This document shows, piece after piece, positions 1 to 9,755 of a DNA stretch of 64,000 nt. The position numbers were made by a program, and so were the translations under genes. The notes below the pieces were generated by a model that did not search any database, had not been told where the DNA came from, and was given only the letters and a program-made list of their open reading frames with translations. This DNA comes from Caballeronia sp. NK8 (GTDB lineage: Bacteria; Pseudomonadota; Gammaproteobacteria; Burkholderiales; Burkholderiaceae): assembly GCF_018408855.1 (NCBI RefSeq), contig NZ_AP024323.1, positions 248,001-312,000 of the forward strand, in the 5' to 3' direction. Within the stretch, counting starts at the first letter, position 1. Every line of letters begins with the position of its first letter.

Positions 1-214
1 TCGATCGCCTGACGCGGATGCCTGCCAGATGTGCGAATCGATCGCCCAATTCACCACGCGCACGACGCGCGACATACGGGACAGACGGCCTCACGCCCAC
101 GCCGCCTGGACCGAGCATTTCCCCTGACCGACCGCTCGCCGCCGACGCAATGCGCCGGCTTCTCGCAGCACATCAAGCGCCACACGAGCGCTGAGACAGA
201 TAACGGAGACAGAC

Positions 215-1558
215 ATGGCAAGCGCAGACACGATTGTGTCCGGGCAATCGCACGGGCGTCATCACAACAGATGGTTTCAGCTAACGATCGGCATCATATG
301 CATGGGGCTGGTCGCCAATCTTCAATACGCGTGGACACTCTTCGTCGTACCCATGGATGCGAAGCATCACTGGGGGCAAGCGGCGATTCAAACCGCCTTC
401 ACTATTTTCATCGTCACTGAAACCTGGCTCGTGCCAGTCGAAGGCTGGCTCGTCGATAAATTCGGGCCGCGGCCCGTCGTCATCGGCGGATCGATCTGCG
501 CGGCGCTCGGCTGGATCATCGACGCGAACGCGACCAGTCTCATCCATCTGTATATCGGCGCGGTGGTCGCGGGCATCGGCGCGGGATGCGTGTACGGCAC
601 CTGCGTCGGCACGGCGCTCAAGTGGTTCCCGGACAAGCGCGGTCTCGCGGCGGGTCTGACCGCGGCGGGCTTCGGCGCGGGCGCGGCCGTCACGGTGATT
701 CCGATCTCCAACATGATCCAGAGCTCGGGCTACGAGCAGGCCTTCATGTTCTTCGGCATCTTTCAGGGCGTGTGCATCTTCCTGCTCGCGCTGATGCTGG
801 TGCGTCCGAATCCGCCCAAGGGCATCGTGCCGGCGAAACGCGTCGTGTCGACGAAAATCGACTACACGACCGGACAGATGGTGCGTACGCCGCTCTTCTG
901 GGTGCTGTATCTGATGTTCGTGTTCGTCGCGGCGGGCGGCGTGATCGCCACCGCGCAGTTCGGGCCGATCGCGAAGGAATACGGCTTCGCGAAGATGCCG
1001 GTGAACCTGCTCGGCGTCACGCTGCCGCTGCTCGCGATGACGCTTTCCATCGATAACCTCTGCAACGGCTTCACGCGTCCGCTGTGCGGCTTCATCTCCG
1101 ACAAGATCGGCCGCGAGAACACGATGTTCTTCATTTTCCTTGGTGAAGGCGTCGCGCTGCTCGGGTTGATGGAGTTCGGGCACAACCCGTATCTGTTCAT
1201 GCTGTTCGCGGCGATGACGTTCCTGTGCTGGGGCGAGATTTTCTCGATCTTCCCGGCGACTTGCGCCGATACCTTCGGCAGCAAATACGCCGCCGCCAAC
1301 GCGGGCACGCTGTACACGGCGAAAGGCACGGCGTCGATGCTGGTGCCGCTCGCCTCGGTGCTCGCGTCGATCGGCTCGTGGAACGCGGTGTTCATCGCTA
1401 CCGCGATCACGTCGATCGCGGCGGGCCTGTGCGCCAAGTTCGTGCTCGCGCCGATGCGCCGCCGCTGGATCGAGAACACAGTCACCGAGACGTCGTCGGA
1501 ATCGCCGGTCAATGCATCGTTCCAGACGGGCTGGGACGCATCGAAGACGGTTCAGTAA
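215..1558 (+). CDS. oxlT: MFS transporter, oxalate/formate antiporter (OxlT) family
   Basis: A 447-residue, 12-helix major facilitator protein of the inner membrane. The N-terminal half matches OxlT in layout: WFPDKRGLA near residues 137-145 and the MFS loop DKFGPR near 81-86. The two charged residues that hold oxalate in Oxalobacter OxlT appear to be kept: an Arg in FTRPLCGF (R288) and a Lys in YTAKGTAS (K370). The ATG follows a GGAG about seven bases upstream. With the frc gene downstream, oxalate (possibly exchanged for formate) is the best substrate guess. A LysR gene follows after 12 bases and is probably co-transcribed. Family assignment is firm; substrate is inferred. Confidence 0.85.
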   Translation: MASADTIVSGQSHGRHHNRWFQLTIGIICMGLVANLQYAWTLFVVPMDAKHHWGQAAIQTAFTIFIVTETWLVPVEGWLVDKFGPRPVVIGGSICAALGWIIDANATSLIHLYIGAVVAGIGAGCVYGTCVGTALKWFPDKRGLAAGLTAAGFGAGAAVTVIPISNMIQSSGYEQAFMFFGIFQGVCIFLLALMLVRPNPPKGIVPAKRVVSTKIDYTTGQMVRTPLFWVLYLMFVFVAAGGVIATAQFGPIAKEYGFAKMPVNLLGVTLPLLAMTLSIDNLCNGFTRPLCGFISDKIGRENTMFFIFLGEGVALLGLMEFGHNPYLFMLFAAMTFLCWGEIFSIFPATCADTFGSKYAAANAGTLYTAKGTASMLVPLASVLASIGSWNAVFIATAITSIAAGLCAKFVLAPMRRRWIENTVTETSSESPVNASFQTGWDASKTVQ

Positions 1559-1570
1559 GGCGGCCGGGGC

Positions 1571-2509
1571 ATGGCGCGCGAACAGCTTCCGTCACTCAGC
1601 GTCTCGCTGCATCAACTGAGGCTGTTCGTCACGCTCGCGCGGCATCGCAGCTTCACGCGCGCGGGCGACGAATTCGGCATCACGCAATCGGCGGTCAGCC
1701 GCAGCATCCGCGAACTCGAAGACGAAATCGCGCTGCGGCTTTTCGATCGCACCACGCGGCAGGTCGCGCTGACGGATACCGGCCGCCGCCTGCTCGCGCG
1801 CATCGCGCCGCTCGTCGAGGAACTGGAAGCGACGCTCAGACTGCGCCCGCAGGAAGGCGGTGAGCCGGGCGTGGTGAATCTCGCGAGCAGTTGCGGTCTG
1901 ACGGCGAGCGTCTTGCCCGCGCTGCTCGGTTCATGTCGCGAGCGTCTGCCGGACATCACGGTCGTCGTGATGGATCGTCCGCAGAACGCGGTCTTGCAGC
2001 TCGTGCGCTCGGGCGAGGCGGAAATGGGCGTGGTCATCGCGCCGGACAGTCTCGACGAACTCGCCGCCGAGCCGCTTTTCGCCGATGGTTTTGCCGCCGT
2101 CGTCGGCGCGTCGCACCGGCTGAGCGTGGCCGGGCGCATCGACTGGCAGCAACTGCGCGGAACGCCGATTCTCCTTCTCGATGACGACACCGGCAGCCTC
2201 GCCGCCATCGAAGCGGCGCTCGCGCTGCACGGGGTGACCGGCGCGGTGCGTCAGAAACTCACGCAGGCGACGGCGGTTGCGCGCATGGCCGAAGCCGGTC
2301 TGGGCATCGGCATTCTGCCGATGCACGCGCGCACCGCGTGCGACAGCGTGCAGTCGCGCTTCATCCCGCTCATGCCGAACGCCTCGCGCACCATCATGCT
2401 CGTGCGGCGCAAGAACCGCGCATTGCGGGCCAGCGCGGCGAACGTCTGGTCACACTTCATCGCATCCTCGTCGCATACTCTCATCACGGGCCAGGCCGTC
2501 GAGGCCTGA
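1571..2509 (+). CDS. LysR-family transcriptional regulator
   Basis: A 312-residue LysR protein. Residues 10-70 form the winged helix-turn-helix (LRLFVTLARHRSFTRAG, then TQSAVSRSIRELE), and residues about 95-300 form the substrate-binding fold. It sits 12 bases behind the antiporter on the same strand, so it may be in the same transcript and could respond to the transported acid. The ligand cannot be read from the sequence. A GC-rich hairpin followed by TTTT lies just downstream, near 2537-2566. Confidence 0.9.
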   Translation: MAREQLPSLSVSLHQLRLFVTLARHRSFTRAGDEFGITQSAVSRSIRELEDEIALRLFDRTTRQVALTDTGRRLLARIAPLVEELEATLRLRPQEGGEPGVVNLASSCGLTASVLPALLGSCRERLPDITVVVMDRPQNAVLQLVRSGEAEMGVVIAPDSLDELAAEPLFADGFAAVVGASHRLSVAGRIDWQQLRGTPILLLDDDTGSLAAIEAALALHGVTGAVRQKLTQATAVARMAEAGLGIGILPMHARTACDSVQSRFIPLMPNASRTIMLVRRKNRALRASAANVWSHFIASSSHTLITGQAVEA

Positions 2510-2536
2510 CCGACGCGTTTTCTTCCCACATCGCAC

Positions 2537-2566
2537 ACCCGCGGCACGCTTGGCGCATGCGGGTTT
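2537..2566 (+). terminator. possible weak rho-independent terminator after the LysR gene
   Basis: CCCGC and GCGGG arms flank a GC-rich loop and are followed by TTTT. The stem is short, so it is a weak candidate. Confidence 0.35.
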
Positions 2567-2622
2567 TCGCTCGTCCGCATATGTACGATTCGCCTTGTCC
2601 TTGCTCGATACGGAATGTAGTA

Positions 2623-2635
2623 TCTTGTATATCAG
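2623..2635 (+). promoter_or_regulatory. candidate GntR operator, site 1 (upstream of the panE-like gene)
   Basis: TCTTGTATATCAG, 37 bases before the start codon at 2672. The same 13 bases occur inverted at 3714-3726, and close variants lie before sucC and frc. The resident GntR/FCD protein (4011-4742) is the obvious candidate binder. Confidence 0.6.
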
Positions 2636-2671
2636 AAGGCTAAAAAGCTACAAACCCTCAGGAGACGAACC

Positions 2672-3685
2672 ATGAAAATCTGCGTGTACGGCGCCGGCGC
2701 GATCGGCGGCTATATGGGTGCGCAACTGGCGCGCGCGGGTGCGGACGTCAGTTTCGTCGCGCGCGGACCGCATCTGGCGGCCATGCAGGCGAACGGCGTC
2801 AAGCTTCGGATCGACGGTGAAGAGCACGTCGTCAAGGTGCGCTGCACGAACAACCCCGCCGAACTGGGCCCGCAGGATTTCGTGATCATCGCGTTGAAGG
2901 CGCATTCGATACCGGCGGTCGTCGACCTGATTCCGCCGCTGCTCGGCCCGGAAACGGCGATCGTCACGGCCGTCAATGGACTGCCTTACTGGTATTTCTA
3001 CAAGCACGGCGGCGAGCTGGAAGGCACGAAACTGCAGAGCGTCGATCCGGGCGGCCGGCAATGGGACGTGTTCGGACCGCAGCGGGCCATCGGTTGCGTG
3101 CTGCTGCCGGCGGCGGAGATCGCGGAGCCGGGCGTCATCGAGCATCACTACGGCAAGAAGTTCCCGATCGGCGAACCGAGCGGGGAGATCACGCCGCGGT
3201 TGCAGGCGCTGCACGACATGATGGCCAAGGCGGACATGGAAGCGCCGATGCGCGACAACATCCGCGACGAGATCTGGCTGAAGCTCTGGGGCAACCTTTG
3301 CTTCAACCCGATCAGCGCGCTGACCGGCGCGACGCTCGACGTGCTGACGAGCGATCCCGGCACGCGCGCGCTCTCGAAGGCGATGATGCTGGAGGCGAAG
3401 GCTATCGGCGACAGGATCGGCGTGAACTTCCGTGTCGACGTGGAGCGGCGCATCAACGGCGCGGGCGCGGTCGGCGCACACAAGACGTCGATGCTGATGG
3501 ACTGCGAAGCCGGCCGGCCGATGGAAATCGATCCCTTGATGACCGTCGTGCAGGAAATCGGCCGCCTGGTGCACGTCGAGACGCCGATGCTCGATGCGGT
3601 TCTTGCATTGATCAAGCTGCGCGAGGGAGTGAATCAGGGCACGGCGAAGGCATTGCCGCTCCCGCAATCCCAAAAAGCCGCCTAA
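2672..3685 (+). CDS. panE: 2-dehydropantoate 2-reductase family protein (PanE/ApbA-like)
   Basis: A 337-residue protein starting with a classic Rossmann motif (VYGAGAIGGYMGAQLA, residues 5-20). The ketopantoate-reductase C-terminal helical domain contains the LWGNLCFNPISALTGAT segment. The start follows AGGAG with good spacing. PanE reduces 2-oxo acids with NADPH. Being inside an oxalate/CoA block with a dedicated operator, this copy is more likely a catabolic 2-oxoacid reductase than the housekeeping pantothenate enzyme, but the substrate is unknown. It is longer than E. coli PanE (about 300 residues). Confidence 0.8.
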   Translation: MKICVYGAGAIGGYMGAQLARAGADVSFVARGPHLAAMQANGVKLRIDGEEHVVKVRCTNNPAELGPQDFVIIALKAHSIPAVVDLIPPLLGPETAIVTAVNGLPYWYFYKHGGELEGTKLQSVDPGGRQWDVFGPQRAIGCVLLPAAEIAEPGVIEHHYGKKFPIGEPSGEITPRLQALHDMMAKADMEAPMRDNIRDEIWLKLWGNLCFNPISALTGATLDVLTSDPGTRALSKAMMLEAKAIGDRIGVNFRVDVERRINGAGAVGAHKTSMLMDCEAGRPMEIDPLMTVVQEIGRLVHVETPMLDAVLALIKLREGVNQGTAKALPLPQSQKAA

Positions 3686-3713
3686 ACTGCAGACGAAGGC
3701 GCCAGCGTTGTTT

Positions 3714-3726
3714 CTGATATACAAGA
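3714..3726 (-). promoter_or_regulatory. candidate GntR operator, site 2 (upstream of the small ORF and gntR)
   Basis: CTGATATACAAGA is the exact reverse complement of site 1. It lies about 75 bases before the small ORF at 3800 that leads into the GntR gene, which suggests autoregulation. Confidence 0.6.
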
Positions 3727-3799
3727 TGCAAAATACGTTGCGTTCTGCTGCGACGCAGCATATACTGAGGGCTCTTGAGTGATTTGACTGGAGCCTGAA

Positions 3800-4021
3800 A
3801 TGAGCATCGCCCTGTTGGTGGTTGTCGGATTCGCGCTGGTTGCCGTTGGTGCGGGTGTTACGTTTATGATTGCGTCGTCGGTGCCGCAGAGCATGCTGCA
3901 GCGCGCACAGAATCACGGTCGCTTCGCCGGACTCGCGGCGGAAGATCAGAACGGCGGTTCGGGCAAGCGTGTCGACGCTCGCCGTCCGCACTTGGGAAAT
4001 CAAGCCATCAATGCCATCTGA
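3800..4021 (+). CDS. small single-span membrane protein, function unknown
   Basis: A 73-codon ORF with a GGAG six bases before its ATG. Residues 3-27 are strongly hydrophobic (ALLVVVGFALVAVGAGVTFMI), consistent with one membrane helix; the rest is short and polar. Its end overlaps the proposed GntR start by 11 bases, an arrangement typical of translational coupling. I do not recognise the family. It could instead be a leader ORF whose job is to couple translation to gntR. Confidence 0.45.
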   Translation: MSIALLVVVGFALVAVGAGVTFMIASSVPQSMLQRAQNHGRFAGLAAEDQNGGSGKRVDARRPHLGNQAINAI

Positions 4022-4742
4022 TACTCAATCGGTAGACAGGCCGGACGTTCGGTCCACGGGACTCACCCTTTCGCTGGAACCGATCAATGCCACGGTTTCG
4101 CTGCGCGACCAGGCGTACGCGAAACTGCGGCAGGCGATCGCAGACGCGGACATCTACCGTTCGCGCGAAGAAATCCGTCTCGACGAAAAAGAGCTGACCG
4201 AAGCGCTCGGCGTCTCGCGCACGCCTATCCGCGAGGCCATGACGCTGCTCGAGCAGGAAGGCTTTCTGCGCACGGTGCCACGGCGCGGCGTCTATATCCT
4301 GCGCAAGACCAAGCGCGAGATCGTCGAGATGATTCATATGTGGGCGGCGCTGGAGAGCATGGCGGCGCGCCTCGCGACGCAGCGCGCGACAGACGCGGAA
4401 ATCGCGCAGTTGCGGCACATGTTCGACAACTTCCGCGACTCGACCCCGGCCGAGCATATCGACGAGTATTCGGAAGCGAACATCTCGTTCCATTCCGCGA
4501 TCGTGCGGCTGGCGAAGTCGGAAATCATCTTCGACACGATCAAGAACATCTTCGTGCACGTGCGCGCGATCCGTAAGATGACGATCTCGCAGAGCGACCG
4601 GGCATCGCGCTCGATCGTCGATCACATGCGTATCATCGAGGCGCTGGAGAAGCGCGACACGGAACTGGTCGAACGGCTCGTGAAGCAGCACTCGCTGGAT
4701 CTGGCGGCGTTTGTCGAGGCGAATTGCGACTTTCTGGATTGA
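4011..4742 (+). CDS. GntR-family transcriptional regulator (FadR subfamily, FCD domain)
   Basis: A 243-residue protein. An N-terminal winged helix occupies about residues 28-95 (ELTEALGVSRTPIREAM is the recognition region), followed by an all-helical FCD ligand domain. The reading frame is open further upstream, but ATG 4011 gives the normal family length, and the upstream extension is unlike any GntR. FCD regulators bind small organic acids, often with a metal. Four similar sites around this gene (2623, 3714, 7152 and 7369) make it the likely repressor of the panE-like gene, sucCD, frc and itself. Confidence 0.9.
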   Translation: MPSDTQSVDRPDVRSTGLTLSLEPINATVSLRDQAYAKLRQAIADADIYRSREEIRLDEKELTEALGVSRTPIREAMTLLEQEGFLRTVPRRGVYILRKTKREIVEMIHMWAALESMAARLATQRATDAEIAQLRHMFDNFRDSTPAEHIDEYSEANISFHSAIVRLAKSEIIFDTIKNIFVHVRAIRKMTISQSDRASRSIVDHMRIIEALEKRDTELVERLVKQHSLDLAAFVEANCDFLD

Positions 4743-4766
4743 TGCCGGATTGAAGCGCCAGCATTG

Positions 4767-4803
4767 AAAAAGGCCGCGTGGCGTTTGCCGGGCGGCCTTT
4801 TTT
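4767..4803 (+). terminator. rho-independent terminator after gntR
   Basis: AAAGGCCGC and GCGGCCTTT arms close a 14-base loop and are followed by TTTTTT. The structure can work in both directions. Confidence 0.8.
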
Positions 4804-4813
4804 GCGTTCTGAG

Positions 4814-4897
4814 TTACAGAACCGGGATTGCCAACGCTTGCTCGATCGTCATGGCAAGCAACAGCGCGGCGACTGAAGTGTAGAAGAGACGAATCAC
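4814..4897 (-). CDS. possible 27-residue hydrophobic peptide
   Basis: A GTG-started ORF of 27 codons on the minus strand with GGAG five bases before the start. The product would begin MIRLFYTSVAALLLAM, a short hydrophobic stretch. It lies between the terminator and sucD. No family is recognised; a chance ORF is quite possible. Confidence 0.25.
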   Translation of the reverse strand: MIRLFYTSVAALLLAMTIEQALAIPVL

Positions 4898-5005
4898 GGC
4901 GACTCCGTCGAACGAGGTTGAGATCAACCTGCGATTCTACTTCAGTCGCGTAATGAAAATGTAAAGAATGATGCGGCACGTTGAATTGTGCCGCATTCGT
5001 GACGA

Positions 5006-5878
<873 letters not shown>

Positions 5879-5891
5879 GTCGGGCTTCCTC

Positions 5892-7082
5892 TCAATGATG
5901 GACGGCGCTGACGATCTTGTCGGCGGCGTCGGCGAGATTTTCGGCGGCAATGATGGTGAGGCCGGAGGTGCGCAGAATTTCGCGGCCCGCATCGACGTTC
6001 GTTCCGGCGAGGCGCACGACGAGCGGCACGCTCAGATCGATTTCGCGCGCGGCCGCGACCACGCCTTGCGCGATCACGTCGCAACGCATGATGCCGCCGA
6101 AGATATTGACGAGAATCCCTTGCACCTTCGGATCGCGCAGGATCAGCTTGAAAGCGGTCGCGACGCGCTCCTGCGTCGCCCCGCCGCCGACGTCGAGAAA
6201 GTTCGCGGGCTCGCCGCCGTAGAGCTTGATGATGTCCATCGTGGCCATCGCGAGACCGGCGCCGTTCACCATGCAGCCGATGTTGCCGTCGAGCTTCACG
6301 TAGTTGAGGCCGTGCTTCGCCGCTTCGATTTCGGCGGGATCTTCCTCGTCCTCGTCGCGCAGCTTTTCGATATCCGGATGGCGATAGAGCGCGTTGTCGT
6401 CGAAATTGAGCTTGGCGTCGAGCGCCATCACGTCGCCCGAGCCGGTCACGACGAGCGGATTCACTTCGACGATGGACGCATCCAGATCGACGAAGGCCTG
6501 ATACAGCGCGCTGATGAATTTCGACGCGGCGCTGACTTGCTTGCCCACGAGGCCGAGCCCGAACGCGATCTGTCGCGTGTGAAAGGGCTGTAGCCCGGTG
6601 GCGGGATCGATCGCCACCTTGAGAATCTTTTCCGGCGTGCGATGCGCGACTTCCTCGATTTCCATGCCGCCTTCGGTCGACGCCATGATCGTGATGCGCG
6701 ACGTGGCGCGATCAACGAGCATGCCGAGATAAAGCTCGCGCGCGATGTCGCAGCCTTCCTCGATATAGAGCCGCTTCACTTCCTTGCCCGCCGCGCCGGT
6801 CTGTTTGGTCACGAGCACCGACGACAGCATTTTCTGCGCGTTCTCGCGCACGTCGTCCACCGATTTCACGACCCGCACGCCGCCCTTGCCGTCCGGATCG
6901 TTGGCGAAGCGGCCGGCGCCGCGGCCGCCCGCGTGAATCTGCGATTTCACGACCCAGACCGGACCGCCGATCGCGCGCGCCGCATCGGCGGCTTCCTGCG
7001 CGGAAAAGGCGACGCGGCCCTCTGGAACCGCGACGCCGTACTTTCGCAGCAGCGCCTTCGCCTGATATTCGTGGATGTTCAT
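5892..7082 (-). CDS. sucC: succinate-CoA ligase (ADP-forming) beta subunit
   Basis: A 396-residue ATP-grasp protein ([17 protein letters not shown] start, then GGRGAGRF in the nucleotide-binding region, and [15 protein letters not shown] and GIMRCDVIA in the C-terminal ligase domain). It pairs with sucD 13 bases downstream. The gene is divergent from frc across a 392-base promoter region holding two TGTATATCA-type sites. A second sucCD next to a CoA-transferase suggests a supply of succinyl-CoA as CoA donor rather than a TCA-cycle role. Confidence 0.92.
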   Translation of the reverse strand: MNIHEYQAKALLRKYGVAVPEGRVAFSAQEAADAARAIGGPVWVVKSQIHAGGRGAGRFANDPDGKGGVRVVKSVDDVRENAQKMLSSVLVTKQTGAAGKEVKRLYIEEGCDIARELYLGMLVDRATSRITIMASTEGGMEIEEVAHRTPEKILKVAIDPATGLQPFHTRQIAFGLGLVGKQVSAASKFISALYQAFVDLDASIVEVNPLVVTGSGDVMALDAKLNFDDNALYRHPDIEKLRDEDEEDPAEIEAAKHGLNYVKLDGNIGCMVNGAGLAMATMDIIKLYGGEPANFLDVGGGATQERVATAFKLILRDPKVQGILVNIFGGIMRCDVIAQGVVAAAREIDLSVPLVVRLAGTNVDAGREILRTSGLTIIAAENLADAADKIVSAVHH

Positions 7083-7151
7083 TGCGTCTCCAATGTCCTC
7101 TGATGGGAATGCGCGCGACACAAAAAAACGCGTAGATCACGCGCTGAAATA

Positions 7152-7161
7152 CTGTATATCA
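7152..7161 (+). promoter_or_regulatory. candidate GntR operator, site 3 (sucC side)
   Basis: CTGTATATCA, 70 bases upstream of the sucC start, overlapping the likely sucC -10. Confidence 0.55.
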
Positions 7162-7368
7162 CATTTCACGGCGTGCAAAATACTTCGATGCACGCCTGTG
7201 CGATCGTCAGGTAGGCACTTAATTAGAGACGAACGGGTACACGTTTTGACGCGGCGCAGCGTAACCACGACTGAAATCGTTTAGCAGCGGGTGTTTCAGG
7301 CGATCGTGCGGTGCGTCACAGGGTTTTCGACGAGCGGAACACTGTTGACTAATTTTGTGTCTGGAATA

Positions 7369-7378
7369 TTGTATATCA
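7369..7378 (+). promoter_or_regulatory. candidate GntR operator, site 4 (frc side)
   Basis: TTGTATATCA overlaps the -10 element of the likely frc promoter, a placement typical of a repressor. Confidence 0.6.
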
Positions 7379-7474
7379 CGTGAAGCGACACGATCGCCTG
7401 GCGCGATCGCGCATACGATGTACAAATAAATGTGAACCTATAAACGTTGAACGTAAGACTTGGGAGACAAAACC

Positions 7475-8737
7475 ATGACGCTTAAGACTTCTGGCAAGGC
7501 GCTGGACGGCGTGCGTATCCTGGATTTCACGCACGTTCAGTCCGGCCCGACCTGCACGCAACTGCTCGCATGGTTCGGCGCGGACGTCATCAAGGTGGAG
7601 CGCGCAGGCTCGGGCGACATCACGCGCGAACAGCTGCGTGACATTCCCGACGCCGACAGCCTCTACTTCACGATGCTGAACCACAACAAGCGCTCGATCA
7701 CCATCGACACGAAGAATCCCGAGGGCAAGAAGGTGCTCGAGACGCTCGTGAAGAAGTGCGACGTGCTCGTTGAGAACTTTGCGCCGGGCGCGCTCGATCG
7801 CATGGGCTTCACGTGGGAGCGCATCCAGGAGTTGAATCCGCGCATGATCGTCGCCTCCGTGAAGGGCTTCGGGCCGGGGCCGTACGAGGATTGCAAGGTC
7901 TACGAAAACGTCGCCCAATGTGCGGGCGGCGCAGCCTCCACGACCGGTTTCGACGACGGCCCGCCGGTCGTCTCCGGCGCGCAGATCGGCGATTCGGGCA
8001 CGGGCCTGCATCTGGCGCTCGGCATCGTCACGGCGCTCTATCAGCGCAACACGAGCGGGCGCGGCCAGAAAGTGCTCGCCGCGATGCAGGACGGCGTGCT
8101 CAACCTCTGCCGCGTGAAACTGCGCGACCAGCAGCGGCTCGAACGCACCGGCGTGATGAAGGAATACCCGCAATACCCGAACGGCTCGTTCAGCGAAGCG
8201 GTGCCGCGCGCGGGCAACGCATCGGGCGGCGGTCAGCCGGGCTGGATTCTCAAGTGCAAAGGCTGGGAAACCGATCCGAACGCGTACATCTACTTCATCA
8301 CGCAGGCGCCGGTGTGGGGCGAAATCTGCAAGGTGATCGGCAAGGAGGAATGGATCGATCATCCGGACTACAAGACGCCGAATGCGCGCCTGCCGCATCT
8401 GAAGGACATTTTCGCCGAGATCGAGCGCTGGACGATGTCGAAGACCAAGTTCCAGGCGATGGAAATCCTCAACAAGCACGACATTCCGTGCGGCCCGATT
8501 CTCTCGATGAAGGAAATCGCCGAGGAGCCGTCGCTGCGCAAGACCGGCACCGTGGTCGAAGTGGATCATCCGGTGCGCGGCAAATACCTCACGGTCGGCA
8601 ACCCGATCAAGCTGTCCGACAGCCCGACCGAAGTCGAGCGCTCGCCGCTGCTCGGCGAGCATACCGACGAAGTCATGGCCGAACTTGGCTACACGCCCGA
8701 ACAGGTCGCCACGCTGAGAAGCCTCGGCGCCATCTGA
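7475..8737 (+). CDS. frc: formyl-CoA:oxalate CoA-transferase
   Basis: A 420-residue class III CoA-transferase. It closely resembles E. coli YfdW and Oxalobacter Frc: [14 protein letters not shown] at 16-29, catalytic Asp at about 173 (AQIGDSG), [12 protein letters not shown] near 215-226 and [12 protein letters not shown] after the glycine loop. The loop reads SGGGQ where the characterised enzymes have GGGGQ. The ATG at 7475 follows GGGAGA; a TTG 15 bases upstream lacks that support. The enzyme moves CoA from formyl-CoA (or succinyl-CoA in some homologues) to oxalate. No oxalyl-CoA decarboxylase lies in the window. Confidence 0.93.
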   Translation: MTLKTSGKALDGVRILDFTHVQSGPTCTQLLAWFGADVIKVERAGSGDITREQLRDIPDADSLYFTMLNHNKRSITIDTKNPEGKKVLETLVKKCDVLVENFAPGALDRMGFTWERIQELNPRMIVASVKGFGPGPYEDCKVYENVAQCAGGAASTTGFDDGPPVVSGAQIGDSGTGLHLALGIVTALYQRNTSGRGQKVLAAMQDGVLNLCRVKLRDQQRLERTGVMKEYPQYPNGSFSEAVPRAGNASGGGQPGWILKCKGWETDPNAYIYFITQAPVWGEICKVIGKEEWIDHPDYKTPNARLPHLKDIFAEIERWTMSKTKFQAMEILNKHDIPCGPILSMKEIAEEPSLRKTGTVVEVDHPVRGKYLTVGNPIKLSDSPTEVERSPLLGEHTDEVMAELGYTPEQVATLRSLGAI

Positions 8738-8835
8738 AAGCTGTCTGAAACGCGCACACGTCCGCCGCCTCGAAAGGGAGCGGCGTGGATCATCACGTCC
8801 AAAAGCGGACGCGCCCTAAATGGAGACACGCCAGC

Positions 8836-8892
8836 ATGAACAGCACGGTTGTCCAGAAACGTAGTACAAGCGGGCGCTCAGCGCGGGCTTGA
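8836..8892 (+). CDS. possible 18-residue leader or chance ORF
   Basis: ATG with TGGAG about ten bases upstream, 18 codons rich in Ser, Arg and Val, placed between frc and the FAH-family gene. No family is recognised. It may be a leader peptide or nothing. Confidence 0.2.
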   Translation: MNSTVVQKRSTSGRSARA

Positions 8893-8964
8893 TCTGAGTT
8901 TCAGGAGGAGGGGACGAGAGCGCGGGCCATGTACGCCCGCGCTCCTTTAAACAGGGAGCAACAC

Positions 8965-9744
8965 TTGACACACTGGATTCGTTTTCGCAATGGCGCCGGC
9001 AGCATTGGCTTCGGCACGCTCGATCAACACTCGGGCCGCGTCGTGCAGCACGACGGCGCGATGTTCGACAACCCGCGCCCGACCGACATCTCCTACGCCG
9101 CTGACGATCTCACCTTGCTCGCGCCGTGCCAGCCGAGCAAGGTCATCGCGCTATGGAACAACTACTACGCACTGTCGCAGAAGCTCGACAAGGCGCCGCC
9201 GCAGCATCCGCTTTTCCTGATCAAGCCGCCGATGTCGGTGATCGGGCCGCACGAGTCGATCCGCCGGCCGAAGAGCTATCAAGGCAAGATCGCGTATGAG
9301 GGCGAACTGGGCATCGTGATCGGCAAGACGGTGAGCGGGGCGTCGGTGGAAGAGGCCGAAGCGGCGATCTTCGGCTATACCTGCGTGAACGACGTCACCG
9401 CGATCGAACTGTTGCAGGAAGATCCCAACTTCGCGCAATGGTGCCGCTCGAAGGGCTTCGATACCTTCACCTGCCTCGGGCCGTCCATTGCGACCACGTT
9501 CGACTGGCGCACATCGAACGTCGTCACGACGCTCGAAGGCGTCGAGCGTCAGAACTATCCACTCGACGACATGATCTTCTCGCCCGCCGAACAGGTGAGC
9601 ATGCTGTCACAGGACATGACGCTCGTGCCCGGCGACGTGATCGCGTGCGGCACCTCGATCGGCGTCGGCTCGATCAAGGACGGCGCGCGCGTGGATGTGT
9701 CGATCGCGGGCATCGGCACGCTGTCGAACGTCCTGGCCGCCTGA
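8965..9744 (+). CDS. fumarylacetoacetate hydrolase family protein
   Basis: A 259-residue protein. The TTG start is preferred because GGGAG lies six bases upstream and the protein then begins with the family-like THWIRFRNG. The catalytic core has the metal-binding pattern YEGELGIVIGK near 110-120 and a third acidic ligand in YTCVNDVTAIEL near 138-149. Members hydrolyse C-C bonds, decarboxylate or isomerise small diketo acids, including oxaloacetate. In this oxalate/CoA block an oxaloacetate- or acylpyruvate-type substrate is plausible but unproven. Confidence 0.85.
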   Translation: MTHWIRFRNGAGSIGFGTLDQHSGRVVQHDGAMFDNPRPTDISYAADDLTLLAPCQPSKVIALWNNYYALSQKLDKAPPQHPLFLIKPPMSVIGPHESIRRPKSYQGKIAYEGELGIVIGKTVSGASVEEAEAAIFGYTCVNDVTAIELLQEDPNFAQWCRSKGFDTFTCLGPSIATTFDWRTSNVVTTLEGVERQNYPLDDMIFSPAEQVSMLSQDMTLVPGDVIACGTSIGVGSIKDGARVDVSIAGIGTLSNVLAA

Positions 9745-9755
9745 AGGAGCGACAC

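Larger units (their letters stand above)
7083..7474. promoter_or_regulatory. divergent sucC / frc promoter region
   Basis: A 392-base gap of lower GC. Towards sucC, TTGCAC and TACAGT elements overlap the site at 7152. Towards frc, TTGACT (7345-7350), a 16-base spacer and TATTGT (7367-7372) form a good promoter whose -10 overlaps the site at 7369. No ORF is supported in the gap. Confidence 0.6.

Noticed and set aside
281..1183. Long minus-strand open frame opposite the antiporter
   Set aside because: Composition (Arg, Ala, Asp rich) and position show it is the shadow of the MFS gene; high-GC DNA gives many such frames.
2648..4003. 451-codon minus-strand frame across the panE-like gene and small ORF
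   Set aside because: No domain, very Arg/His/Asp-rich and fully antisense to a clear PanE-family gene.
7141..7170. LexA box at the sucC promoter
   Set aside because: ACTGTATATCACA has a CTGT half but no ACAG at the right distance; it fits the GntR motif better.
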